From Tillus elongatus (taxonomy: Eukaryota; Arthropoda; Insecta; Coleoptera; Cleridae): a stretch of DNA of 64,000 nucleotides. The stretch is from assembly GCA_964006375.1 (NCBI GenBank), contig OZ023264.1, positions 12,286,225-12,350,224 on the forward strand, given 5' to 3'. A program made the position numbers and the translations under genes. The notes below the pieces were generated by a model. The model was given only the letters and a program-made list of their open reading frames with translations. It searched no databases and was not told the origin of the DNA. How positions within the stretch are numbered: position 1 is the first letter of the stretch; every line of letters starts with the position of its first letter. This document shows, one piece after another, positions 48,615 through 60,440 of this stretch.

Positions 48615-51117
48615 TTGGTTGACAAATTAAATTCCAAAGGCTACTATTGTTACAAGTTTGCAACCCTGATTCGAATAAATATGTATTTATCTCCAAAACG
48701 ATTAGATTTAGGTATAAGGAATGCTAATGTAAATGAATTGAAGAGGTCTTCTATAGAAGAGCTTGCCCATTTGTATAGAAAATTGAAAATCAAGCAGATG
48801 AACGCTTCCCAGAATGCATGGTTTAACCAAGAGTGCATAAGAAAGAAGGTCATCCCGAAGTACGTAATCATAACAACTACTATAACATCAAATCAATCAA
48901 AAATTGCTATTAGAAAAGCTAGTTTCATCTGGATGAAAGAAGAATCCAAAAAATGGTTTTCAATTCGTGATAGTTTGCTTCTTTATATCAAGGTAATCCA
49001 TTCAGAACTTGCTTATAAATTACATCCAGTAGAATTTGATATATTAGATGACCACATATTTTAGTTAGTGAATTGAAATTTAAAAAACGCTTAACACAGA
49101 CAAACAAAATTAGAAACCTAGAAAGCACACAACATTTACATAATCGAGAAAGATCTCCCCCACAAACACATAAGTTTTACAAAAGGTTTGAAAACCTAAG
49201 CGATACAATTTTTACAACTGAAGAAATTTCTTTTCTAAATAAAGGATATAAATACTGCCCAAAATTTAAATTTACAAACAAAATTAAAGAGATATTAGCT
49301 TCTGAATCCGAAATTGCTTCCAGATCTATAAGGCAATATGAAAAATTAAAAATATGTGAATTTTTAAGACATTTAACTTCAAAATATGACAAACTTCAAA
49401 TTAACGAAACTCAAATTTTAAAATCTGTTCAGCATAAAATATTAGACAATGATCTAGTTTTTACTAAAGCTGATAAAGGAAATACAACTGTAGCTATAAG
49501 TAGGGACGCATATAACATTAAAATTAATGATTTTATTACTACGGAAAATTTAACAGAAATTAGGAGAGACCCAACAAACGCATTTCAGACAAAACTAAAA
49601 AATGAATTTAAAAATGTGTCTCTGTTTAGTCAACAAGAAAAGAAATATCTTTTATATAAAAGCCCGCAACCACCAAAATTATATGGCCAACTGAAAATTC
49701 ATAAGCCAAATATACCAGTGAGACCAGTAGTTGCTATGTTAATACACCTAATCATAAGATAACGAGCAAACTGGTTTCACTTATTAAAGAATACAATTAC
49801 TTTCCAAAATATTCAGTTAAGAATTCTTATGAACTTACACAAAAATTAAATAACTTAATTATTCCCATAAATAGTAAATTAGTCTCATTTGATGTTTGTA
49901 GCATGTATTCTAAGATACCCCCTAAAGAATGTTTACCTCTATTAGAAAACGTTTTAATAGAAAAGAACGTAAATGTCATAAAAAGACAAGAAATAATAAA
50001 TATTTTTAATGAATGTATAAAACAAAACTATTTTAAATTTAATAATAAAATTTATATTCAAAATGAAGGTCTGCCTATGGGTAGTCCGTTGTCACCTTTA
50101 TTAACCAACATATTTATGGAAAACTTAGAAAACCAAAATTTAACATCAGAACTTTCACATAATATTGTCTTTTGGTACAGATACGTAGATGATATTTTAG
50201 CATGTTTTCAAGGTAGTCATACAGAATTAAATGAATTTTCAAATTTTATTAATAGCTTTCACACAAATATTAAGTTTACTTTAGAAGAAGAAGCTAACAG
50301 TTGTATAAACTTTTTAGACTTAACAATTAGAAAATTAGAAAATAATTCATTTGACTTTTCAATATATAGGAAACCAACTTACACTGACACAACCATACCA
50401 TACGATTCATGTCACCCTTTTTCACAAAAGCCTATCATTCTATGATACATCGTGCATTTTCAATACCTATGTCACAAAACAATTTTGAAAAAGAAATTTT
50501 AATAATTAAGCAAACAGCATTTAATAATGGCTACTCTGTTAAAATAATAGATAAAATGATAGAGAGAAAAGAATACAAATTAGCGATTAATTTAATTTAT
50601 CCAAATATTAGAGACAAAGAAGACAACAGATACGTTTCCATAACTTATTTTGGAACCATTTCAGAAAACATTTCAAAAATTTTAAACACTTGTACAAATA
50701 CAAAGGTAGCTTTTAAATCTTACAACACGACGCGTGATTTACTATTTAACGCTAAAGAAAAATCTTGTTTCCTGACAAAAGCTGGAGTTTATAAATTAGC
50801 TTGTACACATTGTAACGCAATCTACATAGGTCAAACGTCTAGAAATTTTAACACCCGATACAAAGAACATATTTCTGCATTTAGAAATAACCACGCTGAC
50901 AAATCTACATTTGCAAAACATATTATTGATACCTAACATAAACCTACAATAAATAACCGCATACAACCACAACATTTTTATAATGACAAACGTAAACTAG
51001 ACTTTTTTGAAGCTTTAGAAGTCAAAAGGCACACACACGACAATAACTACCTTGTTTTAAACGAGAAAACTGATTTAATGAATTCCCCTTTCTTGGATAT
51101 TCTTCTTTCTAATTAAA
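48615..51117 (+). pseudogene. Penelope-like element ORF: RT plus GIY-YIG endonuclease
   Basis: Nearly complete EN(+) PLE, about 2.5 kb of coding sequence in four pieces. Piece 1 (to 49064) is the N-terminal region. Piece 2 (49073-49762) has FTTEEISFLNKGYKYCP, VFTKADKGNTTVAISRDAY and LYGQLKIHKPNIPVRPVVA. Piece 3 (49760-50445) has SFDVCSMYSKIP (motif A), GLPMGSPLSPLLTNIFMENL (motif B) and YRYVDDILACF (motif C, YVDD at 50182-50193). Piece 4 (50409-50936) has KAYHSMIHRAF and the GIY-YIG core GVYKLACTHCNAIYIGQTSR with R..EH. A stop at 50934-50936 is followed in frame by a further 60 residues including EALEVKRH. Breaks: the stop at 49062, frameshifts near 49745 and 50420, and the stop at 50934. All catalytic motifs are otherwise intact, so this is a young copy. 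No flanking hammerhead was found. Confidence 0.92.
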
Positions 51118-51466
51118 TATGTCAAAGAAAATAAATTTAACTATTATTTCAAAAAAGTTGTAATAAAATAATGAGTTGATGTATGTCGATATTTTCGTTG
51201 TATAGAGACTACTTTTATACTGTTATTGTTTAGTTATTTTATTGTTGTAACTGTTATCATAGTTATTATAGGCTAGTTCTAGTTTTTATGTTAAATATTG
51301 ACATACATCACATAGACATTTTGAAAACCTCATCTGTCATCTGTGTCTTATTTTATTTTCAATTTGATAGAATTTTTTGATCAAAACATCATATCATAAC
51401 ATAGCAACAGATATTTATTTGTAGTTGTCATGATTTCGTACTAATTCAATTTTAATCTGTCTGAAA
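51118..51466. other. PLE 3' flank
   Basis: AT-rich sequence with no hammerhead-like core and no further coding signal. Confidence 0.5.
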
Positions 51467-51646
51467 ATGCTGTCAAGCAGCGAAACTATAGTCACAGAAG
51501 CATTGAAAAACATCCTAGAACTTCCAGAATTCGAAGGGCCACTTGCTCCAGTTAGCTCACTACGTCCTTCACCACTAAAACCAACAGTGAAGCCAGAGAA
51601 ATATTCTCCAAGTTTGTATGCAGTATGGACAAGTTTCACCAAGTAA
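51467..51646 (+). CDS. Small ORF of unknown function, possible 5' exon
   Basis: ATG at 51467 in a fair context (GAAAATG) to TAA at 51644-51646, 59 codons. The product starts MLSSSETIVTEALKNI and continues LELPEFEGPLAPVSSLRPSP, then KPEKYSPSLYAVWTSF. Its composition is balanced and it is not an obvious shadow of a repeat. The stop codon overlaps a GTAAAG that could be a splice donor, which would make this the first coding exon of a longer gene. I do not recognise the family. It could also be part of an unrecognised transposon adjoining the PLE. Confidence 0.4.
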   Translation: MLSSSETIVTEALKNILELPEFEGPLAPVSSLRPSPLKPTVKPEKYSPSLYAVWTSFTK

Positions 51647-52104
51647 AGGCAACAACAATCAATGAACTAGTTAATAGAATACAGGTATCCTATTTGAAAA
51701 ACGCAAGTTTTTATCAGTTTAACTTTATCAAGTTGCCAAGTTAATTTCTATCACCCTGTATGTTGTAACGCAAAACTTTAATACTTGTGGTGAAGGTACA
51801 CATAATGGTGTGTCGGGTACCAAAGATGAATCTTATAGCTTATTTTTCCTTCATGTTATCAGGTATAAAGTGCAATTATGATTTTGCAAAAATTTTCGAA
51901 ATAAACGAAATAGTTTGAAAATGGTTAATTTTAGATACATAGTATGCTAGTGAAAGTCTATCATAAATTACGAGTATAATTCAAAATGCTATAAAAAAGT
52001 TGCATATTGCATTCAAAATAACGAAGTAGATGGACACTTCCGGTATGACCGTAAGTGTCACGTGAGCAAGAATATTTTAGTTTAATTGGGCTTAGCCGAA
52101 AACC
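51647..52104. other. Outer flank of fold-back element 2
   Basis: CACTTCCGGTATGACCGTAAGT near 52032 resembles the CTTCCGGT segment in the outer arms of the element at 18979-23566, and TATCACCCTGTA near 51748 could be a terminal inverted repeat end. Otherwise unassigned. Confidence 0.4.
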
Positions 52105-52261
52105 TAGGAATCGATATACACCATTTTCGAAATATTTCAATCTTTGTATGTCGATGTCGCTCAAAAATTAATTTTTCTCAAATAATTAATTGTATTGTCT
52201 GCAAATTTTAACAACAAATAAAAAAGCTTATAACATTTTATCATACCTGACTACAATAAAT

Positions 52262-53374
52262 GTTTAAAATGGCCACCATCCACTTCAGTACACTTTCGTA
52301 TTCTGCGGAGCATACAACTGTAAAATATTTCTGGTGTATTTCTAATTTGTTCGGATCCAAGTACAATTCTTTGCTGCACATCATCAACATTTGCTTAATA
52401 AACAATACTTTTGAGATGCCCCCATTAATAAAAGTCCATAGAATTTAAATCAGGGGATCGAGCCGGCCATGGCTGAGGTCCACCGCGTCCGATCCATCTG
52501 CGTCCAAAAGCATTGCTTAGGTAATTTCTGACATTTAGGGCAAAATATTGGGGGGGGGGGCTCCGTCATGCATAAACCACAGGATATGTCTTATGTCAAA
52601 AGGTACATTTTCTAATAACCCATTTAGTTGGTTTTGCAGGAATTCAAGATAAGTTGTAGCATTAAGTCTGTGAGGAAAAAAATTGGTCCTATCAAATTGC
52701 ACCATTACAATTCCAGCTCATACATTTAAGGAAAATTGCTGTTGATGATGCCTTTTAAAAACTGCGTGGGAATTTTCGTCAGCCCAAATATGTCTGTTAC
52801 GAAAATTGACGATCCCGTCACGCTTAAATCCAGACTCGTCAGTGAACAATACACAATTCAACAGGTTCTCTACATTATTATGTTGAAGAAACCATTGGCA
52901 AAATTGTAGGCGAGGTATAAAATCTCTTTCAGGCGATAGTGCCTGCACACGTTGGATGTGATATGGACGCAATTGTTGCTCGTGAAGAACTCGCCATATC
53001 GTTGCGTTGGATGCTTCCAGATGATTTGCCATTTCGCTAGTACTAATTTTTGTATTTTGTTCAATTTCATCCAGAACAGCCTTTTCAAAATCAGGATTTC
53101 GTGCACTTCGTGGTCTGCCTCGATCAGCAGTAACTTTGTTAAGGGTACCTGGTAAAAAAATATATTCGAAAGAGACAGATCCATGTATTAGAGAATGTAG
53201 GTATGTACCTGTTTCTCGCAGACGGATATCAATCCGTTGAAACATCCTTCTGTCTGGAATTCTCCGATTTGGGAAGGTTTCTTCATACAGTCGTTTCGCC
53301 TTATAACAGTTACCAAAAGCCCGTGAATACATAATATGCATGTCTGTTAGTTCATTGTTGGTAAATACTTCCAT
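52262..53374 (-). pseudogene. Tc1/mariner-superfamily transposase, DUF4817 type, near full length
   Basis: Starts at the ATG at 53372-53374. The N-terminal HTH reads FTNNELTDMHIMYSRAFGNC, then FPNRRIPDRRMFQRIDIRLR. Next are GRPRSARNPDFEKAVLDEIE (GRPR hinge) and a second HTH, TSEMANHLEASNATIWRVLH. The catalytic region opens with CVLFTDESGFKRDG (first Asp). The first frame stops at 52718. Beyond it, other frames give WFMHDGAPPP (second Asp, next to an 11-base G run at 52550-52560) and PWPARSPDLNSMDF (third Asp). A stretch around 53150-53210 (SLIHGSVSFEYIFLPG) is not family-like and may be a retained intron or small insertion, because ACCTGGTAAAAAAATA-type sequence borders it. All three acidic residues are recognisable, but frameshifts and stops abolish function. 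Confidence 0.85.
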
Positions 53375-53700
53375 ATTTAATTAGAAAAATTACGGACAAT
53401 ACAATTAATTACTTAAAAATAGTGAGTAGTCTCAAAAGTAAAACTCAAACGTAATATATACGACGAAAACCCAAAAGTCAAGTCCCGTAACGATGGAAAC
53501 CACTTTGTTAAATGGTTTGTTCAAAGTTTGTTATCATGGATTTTTATTTTATCTTCATGATTGTGTCTTGTCAGTTATTTTTTCTGGTGAGTTTTTAATT
53601 TTTAACTAGAGAATAAGAAAATTAAGTTTATACATACTGATGGCAATTAAAAGGTAAAAAATTTATTTCTATGATTTGTCGCAGAATTAATTTTTTTGGA

Positions 53701-53990
53701 CGCAGATGGATCGGAGGCGGTGGACCTCAGCCATGGCCGGCTCGATCCCCTGATTTAAATCGTATGGACTTTTATTTATGGGGGGCAACTCAAAAGTATT
53801 GTTTATGAAGCAAATGCTGAAGATCTGCAGCAAAGAATTGTACTTGGATGCGAACAAATTAGAAATACACTAGAAATATTTCACAGAGTACGACGTTGTA
53901 TGCTCCGCAGAATACGAAAGTTAGTGTATTGAAGTGGAGGGTGGCCATTTTGAACATTTATTGTAGTCAGGTATCATAAAATGTTATAGC
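53701..53990 (+). pseudogene. Duplicated transposase C-terminus in right arm
   Basis: Plus-strand copy of the third-Asp region (PWPARSPDLNRMDFYLWG) and the following segment to about 53930; inverted relative to the main gene and without upstream domains. Confidence 0.75.
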
Positions 53991-54115
53991 GTTTTTTATT
54001 TGTTGTTTTATTTGTTGTTAAAATTTGCAGACAATACAATTAATTACTTGAGAAAAATTAATTTTTGAGCGACATCGACATACAAAAATTTAAATATCTC
54101 GAAAATGGTGTGTCT

Positions 54116-54329
54116 GAGAGATTTAAATCAAATATACATTTTTTGCTTACAATCGATAAGGGCTGCAATTGTAGCTATACGGTAGGTCGATATTACTGGG
54201 TGTCAAAAAATTATAGCCAATTGAATGCAAACCATGTCTTACAGGTGGCGCCCTCTGCCAGCAGTGTTATTAACATAACATATTTAAATTTCTTGCCCTC
54301 GAAAACCCCCACATGCCAATTTTCACGTC

Positions 54330-54336
<7 letters not shown>
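54116..54336. other. Unassigned sequence
   Basis: No clear feature; GGTGGCGCCCTCTGCCAGCAG near 54245 is a GC-rich phrase without a partner in the window. Confidence 0.4.
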
Positions 54337-54413
<77 letters not shown>

Positions 54414-54424
54414 GTATATATATA

Positions 54425-54481
<57 letters not shown>
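54337..54481. repeat. (TA)n microsatellite with TATG/TATTTA interruptions
   Basis: About 145 bp of TA repeats interrupted near 54408-54430; no TA-core blocks were recognised next to it. Confidence 0.9.
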
Positions 54482-54483
<2 letters not shown>

Positions 54484-55390
54484 TACAAACATTATCAAAC
54501 AGAATAGACGGCCAGTCAGAAGCGAGTAACGAAAGCTTTATCTAACCCGTGATTTCATACATGATAAAAAATGCATCTGATGACCCAAAACAAAATTTCT
54601 TGTCCCACAGTCTCATAACAACAGAGCTGACATTTGTGATGATTTAGCCTCATAGAATATTCAAAGAGCCACGCTATAGGCGTCAAATGTTTCCCCCCAT
54701 GAATATGTATGTCAATGAATACTTGTACCAGCACAAGCTACAACACTATTGTATGCTCCTGTTGAGCACAACATGATCTTCATTGTGGCATCGCCTAAGA
54801 GATGCGAGGATGTAGCGACACATCGATGATGCTGCCCATTGTAATGTCATTTGGAAGCGTGAATATCCTGACTCACAGATTTAATTATCTGATGGCATGG
54901 CCGAGTGGGCCGAAAGCTTCTTTACAACCTCCGAGATCGCTGTTACTCTTTGCCACTGGACCTACGGAGACAGAGACCTGCGAGTAGACATTTGGTTTAT
55001 TACACCACCGTCTTGACACACCAACTACTGATTCCATTTAGATAAAGCCCCCAGAGGACGTGTTAACTACTCACTAAGATATTGTAAAATAAACCCTTCA
55101 TAAATTGCATTTCGCATTAGTCAGCTGCGATTGTTATGTTTGTTTTAGAAGATTTAGGAAAACGAGGTGTTTCCACGCCAATGAAAGTTATAGTAAATTG
55201 GCTGTAAAGATTTTTAGATAAACCCGAGGAAAATATGGAAGAAAACAGGTCATGGAACTTTATTATGAAAAAGTCTCGATTCAGCAAGTAGGCTATGGAA
55301 GCTAATTTCCATAAAATTCATACTTAATGTCAACAACTTAACGCTTATATAAAACAATATGCTGTGTAGATAATAATAATATTTTCTGCT
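54482..55390. other. Unassigned sequence
   Basis: About 900 bp, less repetitive than its surroundings, with no gene recognised. ORFs here are short and lack domains. Confidence 0.5.
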
Positions 55391-55434
55391 TTAACGTCGG
55401 TCTATTTCCACTACTATGGACAATCACCGATTTT
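55391..55434 (-). mobile_element. SINE tail fragment
   Basis: TTAACGTCGGTCTATTTCC, inverted, matches the last 40 bp of the SINE body before its A/C-rich tail (compare about 60370-60410). Confidence 0.6.
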
Positions 55435-55439
55435 ATATC

Positions 55440-55580
55440 CAAAAATAACAAATCTATGGCAACCAAATTTGGTAAGCTGGTTCATATTGTAAAAAGTAAA
55501 GTATGTACCAAAATTTAGATCTCTATGTGGAAAGAAGAAAAGGTTATAGGCATTTAATGAAAAAAATAACGAACTATATA
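55440..55580 (+). repeat. TA-core repeat, core fragment
   Basis: GGCAACCAAATTTGGTAAGC, TACCAAAATTTAGATCTC and GGCATTTAATGAAAAA blocks only. Confidence 0.65.
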
Positions 55581-55609
55581 AACATATATAAACAATATTA
55601 ATAATAATA

Positions 55610-56495
55610 ATAATCTATACTGGACAAGTATAAAGATAGAATTTATAACACCATAGAGCCAGGACCATATAAAAAACTAAATAAAAATCCGCCACCAAAA
55701 ATGTTTTCGGACGTAAATAATAGTCTAAAAAGTTGTCACAACCTCATATGAAAAGACTTAGGAAGAAAGTTACAAGTTGCAAACCCTAAATTCCACAAAA
55801 AGTACGACCTCCCAAAAATCCATAAACCGGGAAAATCAATGAGACCCGTTGTTTCGGCTATAGATTCCCCGGCATACAATTTAGAAAAGTGGTTGACGAA
55901 TGAGTTTAAAGGCTTGCCCGTCCAAGAAAAAGTTCAGTTACAAATTCACTTGAATTTATTAACAAAATGAAAGAGGTTAATTTGATTGAATGTGAGGTTT
56001 TAATTTCATTCGATGTAACCTCATTGTTTCCTAGCGTTCCCACGAAGCAAACGTTAACGTATTTCGAATAGTTGTTAAAAATGAGCAACACAAATGAAAA
56101 AAACGTATGCAAAGAATATTTAACTTTAATAAATCTTTGTATTAAACAAAATATTACCCAAGGCACGGCAATGGGGAACTCGCTATCGGCATTTATTGCA
56201 GACCTTTTCATGAGTAGATTTGAAACAGACCTTAAAGTGAAAGTGAGTATTTTCCTAGAGTGCAATTTCGTTATGTGGATATTTTGCAGAACAGAAGATT
56301 TTATTGACAAATTAAACAGTAAATTTAATTCTATAAATTTTACCCACGAATTGGAAATTAATAATGAACTACGCTTTCTAGATGTACTAGTTAGCAAGAA
56401 TAAAGACACTTTAGAAATGGATGTCCATAAAAAGAAAACCACCACTCTAAGCTACATTCATTATGACTCACATCATACTTACCCACAAAAAATGA
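55610..56495 (+). pseudogene. Second PLE, RT domain fragment
   Basis: A different PLE lineage from 48615-51117. Reads LDKYKDRIYNTIEPGPYKKL, KKYDLPKIHKPGKSMRPVVS, LISFDVTSLFPSVP (motif A), ITQGTAMGNSLSAFIADLFM (motif B) and, at the end, HELEINNELRFLDVLVSK. At motif C the expected YVDD is reduced: a frame change and loss of one codon leave RYVD-I (about 56270-56285). There are stops near 55750, 55965 and 56069. The GIY-YIG domain is absent because TA-core sequence starts at about 56500. Confidence 0.85.
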
Positions 56496-56499
56496 CCAG

Positions 56500-56830
56500 T
56501 CTGAATATATGTATCACACCGATAACTCGAAAAATAATAGGCCGATTTTTATCAAATTTGGTACATACCTTTCTTTTGTGGATGGCTTGAATAAGTTCGT
56601 TATTCAGGAAAATCGGCCCAGGTTTTCCCGGAAAATTTTGTATTTTCTTACGAAAAAAAATTATACCTCCAAAAGTAACAAAGTAAGAGCAACCAAATTT
56701 GGTGCCCTCATTTCTGCCATCAAGTGTATCATATGTGCCAAAATTCAGATCTCAATGTTAAAAGATAAAAAACTTAGAGGTAAATTATTTTTTTGAAATT
56801 AAAACGTCAAAACTGATAATTATGGTAGGT
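56500..56830 (+). repeat. TA-core repeat, core fragment joined to PLE
   Basis: CACACCGATAACTCGAAAAA, TGGCTTGAATAAGTTCG, GGTTTTCCCGGAAAATTTTG and AACCAAATTTGGTGCCC. (TA)n and both ends are missing; the PLE reading frame runs into it and gives a false C-terminus. 56831-57356 is unassigned. Confidence 0.75.
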
Positions 56831-57356
56831 GGTAGGCGTACGAATGTAAGTGAAAAATACGACAAGCAATAACTAACAAGCTCTTAGATATGTGTCTACG
56901 TCGTTGTTTTCCTTTATTTCGTTAAAATATGAACAAAAAATCCATTGTAAATCAAAATTGTTTGGTATAAATATTAAAGACGTTAGATGGTTAACATGTA
57001 TTACGGGATATACTGCTAGTACATATATGTCCAGCGTAGCTAAGTTGAATAAGCGGTGTACATCGGATGATCGACTTCAACATGACGAGTTCTAATCCTA
57101 GTTAGTGACGTTACTTTTTATTAATTTTTTTATTCTCATTTCACTTTACCGTTATCTAATTAAATTGCTATTATTCCGATGAATTTTTTAGCGAGTTTTT
57201 GTATAAAAAAATAATCTGACAAACAGGAGATGAAAGTTTTAAGACTTAAATTAATTTGAATAACATATCTGGTTATTTATTCTTGCCCTAACTTAGTGAA
57301 ACCGTTCCATATTTAATACAGTCGTAGACTTTCCCCGTGGCTTCACAAGTGCTTGT

Positions 57357-58667
<1,311 letters not shown>

Positions 58668-59328
58668 TTTATATTCCCTGCAGTCTATCTTATTGTGATT
58701 TGTCTTAACGGAGTTACCATTATCCGATGCTATGTGTTTCAATAAAGAAATTTCATTCCCTGAATATACTACATGATAATGACATTTGCAAACAAGCTGA
58801 TGACAGTAATACAGTTTTATTTTACTAATTAACTACTCTTCAACTAAGAAGCTCAATGCTAATTACTGCAGCAATCTCTTTGCATCTAAATCGTTTTTGC
58901 GTGGGCTCTTCCACAACCACAACAGATTTGTACGTATCGCTCCGTATCACGGTGGCAACTCTATAAAATGTTTTCACCAATGAAACTTCTCAATAAAGCA
59001 GATCGCCGCGTTGTTTCCACCGAACCAGTGACTGCTTAGTGTAATATATTTTATTAAATAAAAAGCATCTCAGTTACAGGTCTCTGAATGTAGGTAGTTT
59101 TAATGGCATAAATATAAATAAGTTAATCTGATTGAGTTGGTCTTTAAAGCAGTCGGTCTTATTAGTAACAGATATTTTACGCCAATTAATGCGTTCCGGT
59201 TAATGTTTATGTGAAGCAAGAAGAGAAACAAGAAGCGGAGATTAAATTATCTTTTTCTGGCCATAATATAAAATCTAAATTCTTGATAGGAATCGGGTCT
59301 ACATTAATGCTAGATAATCACTATATAG
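58668..59328. other. Unassigned sequence
   Basis: About 660 bp with no recognised feature. Confidence 0.5.
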
Positions 59329-59355
59329 CAGCGATTCTCAACCGGTGGGGCGCGC
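59329..59355 (+). mobile_element. hAT-type terminal inverted repeat (one end)
   Basis: CAGCGATTCTCAACCGGTGG followed by GGCGCG is a common hAT end. The partner end was not found; the gypsy LTR begins 75 bp away and may have inserted into this element. Confidence 0.5.
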
Positions 59356-59428
59356 CCCCCTAATGGGCGTGATAAAGCTAAATTGTGGGGCGGGAGCATA
59401 TTGAGAAAAATATATTATTAGAAAATAT

Positions 59429-59814
59429 TGTTATGTTCTACGGGGTTCTGGATTTGTTTACTAACAAAACACAGCTTTCTAAACTACTTATTTATTATAA
59501 CCAACTATTTTCCAACACCAGTGTCAACTAAAATATTTCTCTTCTCTATTATTAAATGTCCATAGAACTATATTCCACTATCGCCTTCTATGATCGCTTC
59601 CTATGCCACAACAATTACTGTTAATTCGCTTTATACTCTATGATCACTTCTTTACACCACCTTATTCTATACTGAACTAACTTATTCTGTGCACCGCTCA
59701 TCTATTTATACTTGTCTATAGAGATTCTAGACGTTCCACACTATTCTAAACTATTCTACACATGTCACCTCTGGTCTTTTCCAGAAATATAATTCAAGAG
59801 TGTTTGTTGTGACA
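59429..59814 (-). mobile_element. Gypsy-type LTR
   Basis: 386 bp on the minus strand, from TGTCACAAC at 59814 to AACATAACA at 59429 (TGT...ACA ends). It contains GTATAAATAGA (TATA-like, about 59701) and AATAAATAAG (poly-A-like, about 59490). A polypurine tract AAGAGGGGGGCAG immediately precedes it, so it is the 3' LTR of the adjoining pol fragment. No second LTR is in the window. Confidence 0.8.
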
Positions 59815-59825
59815 CTGCCCCCCTC

Positions 59826-59950
59826 TTATATTCGACCGTCCCGGTCAAATTCTGACATTTCTTGGTACGGCGTAAGTCTATGCATATGGACCACCTTCAT
59901 CTTGCTCTTCGGGCTCCTCTGAATTCTACAGACAACGTCACTGATCTTGT
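59826..59950 (-). pseudogene. Gypsy pol, integrase C-terminal end
   Basis: About 40 codons read on the minus strand: SDVVCRIQRSPKSKMKVVHM then HRLTPYQEM, ending at TAA (59826-59828). K-V-V-H...R-L-x-P-Y is the conserved end of gypsy integrases, and its position directly before the polypurine tract is as expected. The rest of gag-pol and the 5' LTR are lost; AATATT occurs at both outer borders (59424 and 59960). Confidence 0.8.
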
Positions 59951-60074
59951 TTTTAGTTTAATATTGATAAGTTAATTATTAAATACATTGTGCAGTACTG
60001 ATACAATCATATTACAAGTGATTATATTGATTTCCTTTCAATCAATTTAAAAAATTTCTTAAGAATATATAAGG

Positions 60075-60440
60075 GCCTCGGTGGTTCTGGGACAAGAACG
60101 TGTGCCTCTGACCCGAAAGGTACTGGGTTCGATCCCAGGGTACTCCTTTCACTTTTTCAATACGAACTGCAACATTAACATCAACCGAGGTTCTGGCATG
60201 GTATAGCAGCAAATTGAATGACTGCACGTTCCGCCCTTCGGAGGGGGCGTAAAGCCGTCGGTCCCGTGTCCATGCAATATTGGGAACGTTAAATATCCCT
60301 AACCTCCTTACAGAAAGGCAGGGGTTCGGCAAAATTTCCAGGATAGTAAGGTGAAACTGCTCCGTGGCGTCGGTGATTGGCCACAGTAGCGGAAATAGAC
60401 CGACGTTAAAGAAACAAAACACACACACACACACACACAC
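60075..60440 (+). mobile_element. tRNA-derived SINE, copy 2 (full length)
   Basis: Same family as 39739-40092: head GCCTCGGTGGTTCTGG, B box GGTTCGATCC at 60126-60135, central GGGGGCGTAAAGCCGTCGG and tail with (AC)n to 60440. The A-box side is more diverged (GGGACAAGAACG). No clear target duplication is visible. Confidence 0.88.

Larger units (their letters stand above)
52105..54115. mobile_element. Fold-back element 2 of the Tc1/mariner superfamily
   Basis: Arms of about 400 bp: 52105-52502 and 53701-54115 are inverted copies, matched for example by GGACCTCAGCCATGGCCGGC at about 53723 and its reverse complement at about 52465, and by GAGCGACATCGACATACAAA (54068) against its inverse at 52154. 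Each arm holds the transposase C-terminus, so the gene end is present twice while the N-terminus is present once in the middle. Confidence 0.85.

Noticed and set aside
52550..52562. The poly-G run as a G-quadruplex or programmed frameshift site
   Set aside because: It falls in a transposase pseudogene next to the second catalytic motif and is more simply a slippage-prone mutation (or sequencing uncertainty).
56072..56590. Full 172-residue ORF as a complete protein
   Set aside because: Its last third runs from PLE reverse transcriptase into TA-core repeat sequence; only the RT part is meaningful.
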